This document shows positions 54,910-64,000 of a DNA stretch of 64,000 nucleotides, piece by piece; within the stretch, counting starts at the first letter, position 1; each line of letters starts with the position of its first letter. Both the position numbers and the translations under genes were made by a program. Source of the DNA: Morella rubra. Its lineage: Eukaryota; Streptophyta; Magnoliopsida; Fagales; Myricaceae. Location of the stretch: positions 27,073,815 to 27,137,814 of the forward strand of contig CM025852.1 in NCBI GenBank assembly GCA_003952965.2, read 5' to 3'. Below the pieces are notes generated by a model. It had not been told where the DNA came from. It made no database searches and worked only from the letters and a program-made list of their open reading frames with translations.

Positions 54910-55686
54910 GTAGTCTAGTAACATCCAATGTAGGTTCCACGTCATTAGAAGGCAGGGACAGGGTCGAAGCCCATCAGCAAATTAACCCTACATCCGGGAA
55001 AAAAGAAAAAGAAATTTAAGCTCGTAATTTAAATGATACGGATCAATGCGTCTTTTAAAAATTTATTATAACATTAAATTCAATTTGCGTAGATATTAAA
55101 CCAATTTCTTCGCATTCTTTAAATTATTTTTATTTTATCTGTCATTCCCCCCAAAGAAAATAGTGTATTGCGGCTTTCCCCTCAGATCAATTTTTGGCTT
55201 CACCTGCGGTCCCACACACCCATTTATCCTTATCGTCTGGAAAAGTACGTACATACCCAAAATAGAATGCAAAATAGTGCAAGATGGACAAGGCGCTCAT
55301 CTGGTAATGCTGACGAAAGAAATAAGGCATAACATGTTGGGAAAGCTGCACGTCTCCATATAATATATGCTCTGGCGGTCCAACCTCGCCCTGTCGCCCA
55401 TATGCGTACTAATTAGGCATTAATCAAAATTTTGATTTTATATGCTCCTAGGTACGTGGGTCTAAATTGTATGCCTACTAATTAGGTATTAATCAAAATT
55501 ATGCAAGGTGTGACGCTGCCCTAAGCTGTAGACCGTAGAGCTAAGCGGAGGTGCAGTATCTAAACAACATCATGTGTGAACCAGACAATATAAGTTGCGA
55601 TATCTCAATCAAAAGGATAAACATCGTGGAATTAATAAATCGGTACAGAGGATTTCGATCAAAAGCTACTTTTTTTTTTCTGGTTC
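54910..55686. other. Intergenic with a direct repeat at 55404-55500
   Basis: The phrase ACTAATTAGGCATTAATCAA AATT and its near copy ACTAATTAGGTATTAATCAA occur about 66 bp apart, a local duplication. Otherwise no gene. Confidence 0.45.
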
Positions 55687-55860
55687 ATGGGTTCTGACGC
55701 AAAGATGCAGAATCCAACGACTAATTTGGTGCAAACAGAGCCGAATCTGCATATGCAGCAAAAGATTAAACCAGCTCATGCCCTTACACGCAAACTTTCT
55801 GAAATTATTGAGGCTACTACTGCGCAAGATATCGCGAAACTACTGTTTGCCAAATTTTGA
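55687..55860 (+). CDS. Possible small protein, 57 codons
   Basis: ATG 55687 to TGA 55858-55860 reads MGSDAKMQNPTTNLVQTEPN, then LHMQQKIKPAHALTRKLSE and IIEATTAQDIAKLLFAKF. Balanced composition and a C-terminal amphipathic helix make it look more protein-like than neighbouring noise, and a T-rich tract stands before it like an acceptor site. It could be an exon or a captured fragment. No family recognised, so low certainty. Confidence 0.2.
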   Translation: MGSDAKMQNPTTNLVQTEPNLHMQQKIKPAHALTRKLSEIIEATTAQDIAKLLFAKF

Positions 55861-56300
55861 AACTGAAACTAAGAATAAAGAATTGCATGAGTAAATTAAA
55901 AGGCGAGACTATACATATAACCTCTTGAAACGGATCCATGTCATACTCACCAAATGGTCCATAAAATTAATGTCACGTGCCAGAATTAGTTTAACTAATG
56001 GGCTGGACTAACAGTTCTAATGGCTGGACTAGGAGATCAATTATGGTAGTGAGCCTTCGTTGCCTTTTCACTTTTCCGATTCTTTTGGTGATTAGTTTGG
56101 TTTAAGGATTTAAGTTCGAATAGAATGTTTCATCTAAAAAATAGAATCAGTTTTGTGCAAGAAACAATAGAACTAATAATAATAAATAAATTTCATATTA
56201 CTTGAGGCCTGAGGGAATACCGAAATTCCCACAAACATGAAACATTATTCAACGGATCAGAAGAAAAATGAAAATTGAAGAGAACATGAGTGGAAAATAA
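55861..56300. other. Spacer between small frame and PLP-enzyme gene
   Basis: Non-coding AT-rich DNA; the part near 56300 is the 3' flank of the minus-strand gene. Nothing else is recognised. Confidence 0.35.
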
Positions 56301-58708
56301 TTAGACTCTGAAAGAGACGAGGTTGGAATCAATTTCCTCCGGAAGTCTACGCAGAGGGGGGAACTTGGGGAGGAGACTGGCAATGTATTTAGCTGCTTCC
56401 AGATAAGCTGTATACTTCTGAATCGTTTTTATTTGTTTGGCTTCTTCATCGTCAGACGCAGTTGGACGGTAATGTTCATGATTTACAGCCCGCGAAGCAA
56501 TGGCCAATGGAGATATGTGCACATTGATATTGTCTTCCTTTCCAAGCAGCTGTTTAAGTGTTTTCTTCTTGAAAGTCCAGCTCCCTGTCCTCCAATCGAA
56601 GTGATACAGAGAAAGAAACCGTTGCCCATAAATAGCTATGAATTCCAATGAGCTAAAATAAACTCAAACTCCTCCTCGGACATGTAGTAGGGAAAGCTGA
56701 TCCTGTCCATCCTGGTTTCATTCCAACGTAGCCCTACAAGACAAGAAGAATTTAGCTCAGGAGTCAGGACAATGGTTTTCGACACCATAATCTTCTTCAG
56801 AGCCTCATATGGCAGGAACCATTTAAACACCATTTACCTTTAGGAAGGCATCTCTGAAGGCAAGTGAATGGGCCTCGTCCACATTAAGCAGAGTGTGAGC
56901 GTAGGGTCCCGCACAAGCGCACCCACCACGAGCCTGGATGCCAAAAAGGTCATTCAAGAGTGCTGCTACAAATGGTCCGTGAAGGGGCTTATCTCTCTTG
57001 TTCCCTGTCTCTCTCCACATGTAAAGCAACTCCTCCGGCCTTGTCTCTCTGGCATCAGTATTAGACCCATGTTTTAGGCCAGATGAGGATGAATTGCTAG
57101 TACTATAAATGAGGAAAGACAAGACAGCTTGTCGCTTGAGACTGTATTTCCCAAAACAGATATGTTCTGGTTTGGGAGAAGCCTCTCAAGAGCTCTCTCT
57201 ATGTAGGCGTGCTCGTATTTTTCGATCACTTGGTAACCAATGTATTCCTTCACCCAGAAAGTTAGTGCTGCTCTAATTGTCTGAATTATTTGAGGAGTGC
57301 CACCATTCTCCCTTTCTTCTATGTCCTCATAGTAAAGTGTGTCCTGAAATTAGCGATTGAGGATTAACCAAGCTACGAGATAGATCCAATGGAAATGGCA
57401 GAGAAGACTTTAGTAATTACAAGATCAATTACCCTCTCATTGAAACCATTGACGTATATAACAGTTCCGCCTCCACAAGTTGATGGTGGAGAATACTTTA
57501 GCCGGTATAGGATCTTATTCATTAAAAGGACGCCAGGCGTTCCAGGTCCACCAATAAACTTATGTGGACTAAGAAAAATGGCATCATAGCCATCAATTTC
57601 TCCACATCTCATGTCGATCTTCACATAAGGACCACTAAAAACATATCGAAAATTTAAGCCAATAAAGTTAGAACCTTCATCAATCATGAGTATATTTAAA
57701 AGAATTACTTGTGGTAAACGTTGTATACGTACCTTGCCGCAAAATCGAAGCAGGCAAAACCTCCATTTTGGTGAAGAAGTCTAGCAATTGCTCTTGTGTC
57801 TGAATAAATTCCAGTCACATTGCTACAAGCCGAAAAAGAACCCAAGATTGGCCTCTTGGCATGTTTATATCGCTTGAGCTCCTGTCTTAGAGCCTCCATG
57901 TCTATCGAACCATTAGCATCTAAACCAATCTCTACAACTTCAGCCAAGCTTTGTCGCCATGAAAGAAGGTTTGAGTGGTGCTCGTATGGCCCAACAAAAA
58001 CCACCCACCTTTCCTCGGCCTTGAGGCATTCTAAATACTCTCTCTCTCATAATTGATGGAACTGCAATGCCCATTACTTCTTGAAGCCTTTTAATTGCGG
58101 CTGTCGTGCCTGAGCCGCAAAATATGATTGCATCATCTTCTCCACCACCTAAGCATTTCTTTATGTACTTGGCTGCTTCGTGCACCATTTTTGTCGTGCG
58201 ATGCCCCACATAACTGTCACTTGTGTGGCTGTTCCCTATTCGAAAAGAAAGCAACCAAGTAAGAAATTAGTTTTCATGAAGGTGATCAAAAGAATCTCGT
58301 TAATAAGTGAAGAATCTATTTGTTTAAAGATTTGATAGGAGGAAATTAAGACAGAAACGCTCATTTACCGTAAGAAGGAAGGACATTTCTCATGATAAGA
58401 TCTTCAATATATTGAAGAGACCTGCCGGAGGCAGTGTGATCGGCATAGGTGAGTCTTCTTTTGCCAAAAGGAGAATCAAGTTCCGCATCCCCGCCAATGA
58501 TTTGGGAACGCAGCCAAGACAATTTTTTCTCCGGCGACTCTTGCCTTGGCAGACCCATTTCCAGTGTGCTGGAGGCTTCAGGACGATGAGAAATATCGCT
58601 GGAAAGTTGAGACGCGTTGTGGCTCAGAGTGCTAGTTCTTTTGCGATGGTCTTGCTTCAGCATTTGAGCACTGAGACCCTCTCCCATCATGAGTTGCTCG
58701 AATTCCAT
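56301..58708 (-). pseudogene. PLP-dependent class V aminotransferase / cysteine-desulfurase-like gene
   Basis: Five minus-strand exons: 58708-58369 (ATG, MEFEQLMM), 58235-57733, 57634-57433, 57343-56838 and 56733-56301 (stop). Domain marks in order: GKRRLTYADHTASGRSLQYI, HTSDSYVGHRTTKMVHEAAK, AIIFCGSGTTAAIKRLQEVM, VVFVGPYEHHSNLLSWRQSL, GSFSACSNVTGIYSDTRAIA, the cofactor-lysine segment DAIFLSPHKFIGGPGTPGVL, ENGGTPQIIQTIRAALTFWV, GIQARGGCACAGPYAHTLL. This is a plant SufS/NifS-type fold (PF00266). Four one-base indels break it: an extra T at about 58033-58035 and losses near 57141, 56705 and 56650. Allowing for them, all exon phases agree and give about 661 codons. Either an assembly with indel errors or a young pseudogene. 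The true substrate is unknown. Confidence 0.85.
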
Positions 58709-58810
58709 AGTTTAAGAAGAGATACAAGAAAAACAAGAGGGTGTAAAGTATTTGAAGATCAGAAAGAAGAAGAAAGATAACGCTGATAGGTAATGAAAAA
58801 AGCAGCAGAA

Positions 58811-58826
58811 CCTATATATATATAGG
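58811..58826 (-). promoter_or_regulatory. TATA box of the PLP-enzyme gene
   Basis: On the minus strand CCTATATATATATAGG is a strong TATA-type run about 105 bp upstream of the start codon at 58708, a normal distance for a plant core promoter plus short leader. Confidence 0.55.
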
Positions 58827-58829
58827 CAT

Positions 58830-59857
58830 TGGAGGGAAGACATGCACGCTCTAATTAATATTAATGTCAAAGTCCTCTCTCTGAAGTGGTCAGAGTTGTA
58901 CATCCAAGACCAGAAATATTTTAAGTGGTAAGAAATTCACATACATTTTATAAAGGTTTGAACTCCGATGCATACAATGGCATGCTTCTCATTGCTCAAG
59001 GAAAGAAGAATGATAAAATAAAAATAAAAAAATAAAACTCAAAAAATATATTTTGCACCTCCTGCAATAATAGTAAAAGGGACAGAATATAATTATTTTA
59101 TTAAAACAAACAACTCCAATACTGCTCGTTATGGAAGGTCTTCCGAAAGTCAATATTCTATTCTTCGACCGGCCCAGGCGTCCAATCAAGCGGCTGATTA
59201 ATGTATACCGTCTGTGGCGGTCTTTACTCCTAGAGAAAAACACGGTGCATGGACTCGAAGAGGGAGAACGTGATCAGCAGACTATTTCAACCGGAAGAAG
59301 TTTTTTTTTTGTTTTTTTTTTTTGAATTTGTAAGCAACTGAAGTAGTTTAGGCGTCAAAGTTTTTTCTCAAGTATTTGTTTCTACAAGCACAAAGGATGA
59401 TCTCATTTATAAAAAATTAAATGTATTTTCTATCATTACTATGGAGTCAAACAAACTTGTTACTTTTATTAATTAAGTACTGTTGTAGACATTTTGCACT
59501 GTCAAAATATTTTGAACATAAGTATCTTTAATTGAAATTTTGATTTTACTTCCACATTATTTTGATGGTCATATTTTTGTGTGGGTAAAATTGTTGTTTT
59601 ATCTGCATAAAAAATTATTTTTGTTCAAAATAATGAAAATTTTTACCGTACAAATTATATAAAATTAATAGTTTATGAGTGAAATGTGACAAAAGTAATA
59701 GTTTAGTATGAAAGTGTTAGGACAATTCTTGCAATTGAATGGCAAAATATATTTATCCTAAAAAAAAATAAAAGTAAAAAAACAAAAAGGGCAAAAGTAA
59801 TACCAGACCCACAAAAACTTAATAATTTACAATAATTTATTCTGGAATGTAAAACGG
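58830..59857. other. Intergenic, no gene seen
   Basis: AT-rich spacer between the divergent ends of neighbouring minus-strand genes. A T-run (about 59298-59322) and phrases like TGTGACAAAAGTAATAGTTT resembling the MITE at 6697-7085 are present, but no clear element borders. Confidence 0.35.
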
Positions 59858-60554
59858 TTAAGAGTATTTCCACTCGTGTTCATCTTTTTCGGGACTGTCA
59901 AATTTCAATGACCTAGAATGTGGTAGCCGCCTAATTAACTTGTTTGGCGAGCTAGTACAATTGTCTGCAAGGCTCCTGTAGCATCTCTTTGGTGGATGCA
60001 ATGCGGGTGCCACACTTATTAGCCTAGTCGGAGTGTAAATAAGTTTTACAGGAGTTACGTTCTCCAAGGAATCCAACACTTTGCTTGGGGTTACAGGTAC
60101 GCAAGATGGTGGCAAACAAGCAGGAGAAGCTCTCAATGCTACAGTTTTTCCATTCCTTGCTAGTTCATACAACAATTCTGCTGAGGATGGAGCAGCTGCT
60201 GCAGTTTCATCTTTGGAGGTACTATTGTGAAGAGGTAACTCGGGAACTGGAACAACCAAAGGCTGAAGGGAAGTTTTTGATAAGTTTGGAGAAGCATTCT
60301 CTGCATCATTGCGTCCGAGCTTTTGAAGCACCTATAGAAAGAACGAGAGAGATGTGATGCAACTGCAAGGTTCTGTTTACCAAGTGCTTCATCTGGAGTG
60401 CAGGTTTCTGATCATGCAGATGGCTGAGATGTTAGTGCATCAGTTGATGTCCTAACAATAGACAATTGCATGAGCACTTTTCTCTTGTGTGAATGGGCAT
60501 CTAGTTTCTGATGATTAAATGGTTATGGCAACATTTCCTCTAGAATTTCATCAA

Positions 60555-60640
60555 TCTGAATGCAAAAGAAAAGTACTCTCAATTACGTGGTACGTAAGCA
60601 GAAGAAAAGTCCTCTCAATTACGTGGTAAGTAAGCAGAAT
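60555..60640 (-). repeat. Two-unit tandem duplication
   Basis: AGAAAAGTACTCTCAATTAC, GTGGTACGTAAGCAG is followed at once by AGAAAAGTCCTCTCAATTAC, GTGGTAAGTAAGCAG: a period of about 38 bp in the CDT1-like intron. Confidence 0.85.
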
Positions 60641-61015
60641 AGTGACATCTAAAATGTTGCTTAAAACCTACTAGAAACCATGTACATGCTACTTATATCA
60701 GATTAAACAATATATATTTTTGCCCCAAATCCTTATGATGATTACATTTGAAGGATGTCCTGAATATCAAAGTAAAAGTTACATTTATGATAAGGGAGAG
60801 TTCAGAAGTTGATCTTCAATCAAAATTCAAAATGAAACTAAGGCAATAACAAGGAAATATCACCCGAATACAAATAAGATTAGCAATTTCATTATGGTAT
60901 TTTACCTCAAAACCCAAAACTAAGATAGTATCCTACAAAGTTACATCTACTTGCGTTACGTCCCATTGTCATTAGGTTGTCATGGTGGCAGAAATTTTTT
61001 TCTACTAAAGCCTAT

Positions 61016-62325
61016 TGTAATGCCCCGGCCCAAACTTCATACGGATAGATTTTCATAAAAAATAAGACTTTTTCACCATGACGAATCATTTATCTAGGCC
61101 TCTAATATTTCAAAACTAATTTGTACAAACTCAGCAAAATATTCATAACCTATAAAAATTCAAAAATATCAATCCGAGCCCTAAAATTTACATTAGCATA
61201 TCCGATATTTTTCAACATCGATGAAGATCTATCAAAAGAATTACAATAACAACTTCTTCAAAATTAATCTCTAAAAGTACTCTTTGCAAACACAAACCAA
61301 CTCTGAAAAATATGAGAATAAGTGGTGAGCTACGACTAGCTCAGTAAGTAGCAAGTCAATGGGGGTTGAGGAAAAGACAATTTTCTCACAATAACTGAAA
61401 TCCAAAATAAAACACCATGAGCCATACCAAATCCAAAATACAAGTTTGTAACAAAAATATCCAAGGCCACGCAATATAGGGAAATACCAATGGTCACATA
61501 GACTCCAAATACCACGAGGGGTATCAAATTGGCCACAAGACCATAAGGATAAATTGGTCACACAAACCACAGAGATATTATGAGGACCTGGGTTCTAGAC
61601 CAAAAGACATGCCTTTAAGTTAGAGTTATCAAGCCTCTTATTAAGTCTTCTAATTAGGTTCTCCTAAGCAATTGATATCTCAACGGATATATCACCAGCG
61701 CAAGGACAATTTTCACAAGTATGCTTACCAAAACAAGTTATAAATATTTCAATTGAGTTTTACGAAATCTCGACAATCTCATTTTACCCAAAATTTGTTA
61801 AGTTCCCCAAATAATACATCAAAATCATATAAAAATACGGTACACGTTTAAAAATCCCATTGAAGAACCACTTACCTCAAACGCTTAACCAATCCTTAAA
61901 AGCTTCTCCAATAATTGCCAAACAATCTCTTGAAACCTAGTAGTACCACCTCAATCTAAATTTTGGTCTCCAATATACATTCTCTACAACATTTATTAAT
62001 CTAGATCTCTGCAACCTTTTAAATTCAAATATATCTCTCTCCATCACTTTAAAATTTAAATATAAGATCCTTATCCATATCTTTCAAATTCAAACATAAG
62101 AATAATCTTTATCCATATCTTAACCTTTAAATTCAAACCTAAGATCAAATCTCTATTCAAACCTTTAAATTCAATTCAAATATAGATCACATCTCCATCA
62201 TTGCACCTTTAAATTCGAAAATACAATTCAACCTCTATCCAAAAATCAAAAATAGGATTAAGTCATATCTCTTCGTTTAAAATTCAAATTACTCACTTAA
62301 TACCTTTTTCAGGACGGATATTACA
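61016..62325 (+). mobile_element. Solo LTR, gypsy-like, with exact TSD
   Basis: It begins TGTAATGCCCCGGCCC and ends AGGACGGATATTACA, the TGTAA..GCCCC / ..ATTACA border style of plant gypsy LTRs. The 5-bp target duplication CCTAT is exact (61011-61015 and 62326-62330). About 1.31 kb with no coding remnant. Its integration in a CDT1-like intron postdates the gene's intron structure. Strand is set by the TG...CA order and could be read either way. Confidence 0.85.
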
Positions 62326-63712
62326 CCTATAGATATGGATAAGACAGGAGCTAACATTTGAAGCAGAGGCATTGCGCTTGCTTAGGAAGACATGACAACT
62401 GGTTCCAAAAAAATGTTAGATATGCAAATATAGAAGACTAGATAACTAGAAACTAAGGCCGGCATAAGATGTAATTGCAGATACATATTTGAAAAATCCT
62501 ATTCAAACCCCATTAACACTTAGAGGGAGTGAATAGATGTTTACCCTCCATTTTAAAACACTAACAATATTGGCACGCAACTAAGCACAAATCCAGAACA
62601 ACCCATGAGAAACACAGAACCAATAGACCAAGTATACCTCAGGATGGCTTTTTGAAAAATCAGCAAGCCGTGCTTGGAAGATCTTCCTCAAATGCAAATT
62701 ACCACTTTCCGATTTCAGCTTCGCATCATTCTTTATTGCATCAACATTGATAGAAATATGAAGATCGGGAAACATACAACTTGTCCGTTCATCGAACGCT
62801 AGTACCCTCTTTATCTTTATTTCATGACGCATGATAAACTTGATTTGAGCCAATTGGCTATGGGAAAACCTCCTATAAAATAAAAAGGCAAAAAATCGAT
62901 GATTCATACACTGAAAATCAAAAAGAGCAAATGTAAGACTCTGTTGGCTACTATAGAATCAGTTTGGTTCCAGAAAAAGAAAAACACTGAATTGTAAAGA
63001 AATTGGCTCCTGTGGATTTTTATACTTCTCGACTACCCCACTCTGTTTCTTTAGCAGCTCCGAACAGAGGCTAAATAAACATATTATTAGACAAGAATCG
63101 ACCTTCCTCACCAACGAATGGGAAAACAGTGAGATTCAGAAGCTCATACCTACCAAAATTTTCTATTCCGAGTTTTCAATTCCTCACAAACCAACACGGA
63201 AAGAGACTTATAAAAATCCCAGAATCATACCAGCAGAGACCACTCAAAAGAAAATGTGTACCTATCAATCAAACACTCTACTTTCGGGCAGATATTCGCA
63301 GAACTCTTCAACCGCAACAATGGAATAGAACTATCCAAGTTATCAAAGAACTTTGCAAGAATCTCATACCTGCCCATCATATCCCAAACATAGAAGACAA
63401 AGAATTAGCCAAAATAGATATTTTAAGATAGAATTCAACCAAAATTGCAATCTCTTACCTTTCTGGCAAAGAACCTTGTGGCGGAATTTGGCCGGCTGCC
63501 TGATTGGTAGGGGAACTCAGAGTTGTGGAGGCTCTCGGAAACCTTCCGGACTTCATCGTTAGCACGGCGTTGGACTTGCAAGAGTAGCGGCCGGGGCTGT
63601 GTTGCCTTCTCTAGTTCTCTGGGGACTCGGGGTTCTGCGCTTTTCGATGGAGGACGAGCTTCTTGTACTTGTAGAGAATGATCGAGGTTCCCGCCGAAAA
63701 TGACCGTTGGAA

Positions 63713-64000
63713 TTGAATGGAGCCAAGAGCATCCCCGAGATTAATGGAAATTATATGGAATTGAAAAATATTTTTCCCCTTGCGTGTTCTTGACATGGAA
63801 AGACGCAACGAAGAATCTTGGTTCTTTAGCCCAAAATCTAAGACCCGAAATGCATGCGCATCTCTTATCAAATGTGGTCTACGTACACCCAACTAAATAA
63901 ATGGGCCTATTGGGTTGGCCTGTTTCTTGTTGGGTTATGTATCTCTGCCTCGTACAGCCTTAAAAAAAACACAAGAAGAAAAGAGTAGAGCTGTGATTAT
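63713..64000. other. Upstream flank of CDT1-like remnant
   Basis: This probably includes the 5' leader and promoter of the former gene. There is no clear TATA box. A minus-strand frame runs through 63892-63611 but its upstream part does not resemble CDT1. Nothing else is seen up to the window end. Confidence 0.3.

Larger units (their letters stand above)
59858..63712 (-). pseudogene. CDT1-like replication licensing gene, decayed and truncated
   Basis: Minus-strand remnants of plant CDT1, the factor that loads MCM helicase at replication origins. (1) 63712-63469: N-terminal piece SFSAGTSIILYKYKKL, then out of frame PRELEKATQPRP and ANDEVRKVSESLHNSEF up to a GT donor. (2) 62872-62638: geminin-binding-domain exon with RRFSHSQLAQIKFI, KRVLAFDERTSCM, PDLHISINVDA and LRKIFQARLADFSKSHPE, GT donor in place. 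(3) 60331-59858: tail region ending TPSKVLDSLENVTPVKLIYT, ALHPPKRCYRSLADN, SSPNKLIRRLPHSRSLKFDS. Missing are the exon just before (2), with PEKYE-type text, and the C-terminal winged helix. The reading stops at WKYS without a donor. Frame changes occur in (1) and at the start of (3). A solo LTR sits between (2) and (3). An intact paralogue is expected elsewhere. Confidence 0.7.

Overview
This is a stretch of nuclear DNA from a flowering plant, most likely a eudicot tree or shrub. The evidence is GT-AG introns with AT-rich interiors, plant-only families (chloroplast DnaJ A type, group IX ERF, CDT1, plant BAP31-like) and a dense, nested load of plant transposable elements. The species cannot be told from the sequence. 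Host genes are few: the 3' half of a DnaJ A chaperone gene (599-5406, +), a small BAP31-like gene (7450-7844, +), an ERF gene cut in two (46184-52394, +), a class V aminotransferase / cysteine-desulfurase-like gene (56301-58708, -) and a decayed CDT1-like gene (59858-63712, -). Only the visible DnaJ exons read cleanly. The others carry single-base frameshifts, so either they are pseudogenes or the assembly has small indel errors.

Layout: 0-8.3 kb holds DnaJ and BAP31-like genes with MITEs. 9.2-10.9 kb is a solo LTR with a 63-bp minisatellite. 11.6-12.9 kb is duplicated sequence with a LINE fragment. 14.2-26.9 kb is a complete CACTA element (E1) with three minus-strand genes (ORF3, TNP2, ORF2) and roughly 80 copies of a CGATCGATCG-like palindrome confined to its non-coding parts. 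28.0-31.3 kb is an inverted duplicate of the 4.9-6.05 kb and 11.6-12.34 kb blocks, with a foldback MULE inserted. 31.3-37.7 kb is a mosaic of a CACTA deletion derivative, both halves of a second BAP31-like copy, LTR remnants and a MULE. 37.7-45.4 kb is a second CACTA element (E2) with ORF3 and ORF2 but no TNP2, and GTTCGAAC-like palindromes. 46.5-52.2 kb is a third element (E3) with CACTA-type ends, inside the AP2 domain of the ERF gene; it carries a host-like exon and a nested hAT element. The rest is the PLP-enzyme gene, the CDT1 pseudogene with a solo gypsy-type LTR, several MITEs and a SINE.

The most interesting pattern is shared by the CACTA-type elements. Each carries its own palindrome or hairpin array, different in sequence from the others. 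The two coding ones keep the order ORF3 - (TNP2) - ORF2, where ORF3 resembles the uncharacterised 'putative plant transposon protein' family. This suggests, as inference only, a co-evolving DNA-binding protein and target-array system. Several insertions are dated relative to each other by target-site duplications, and in one case by an empty paralogous site within the window.
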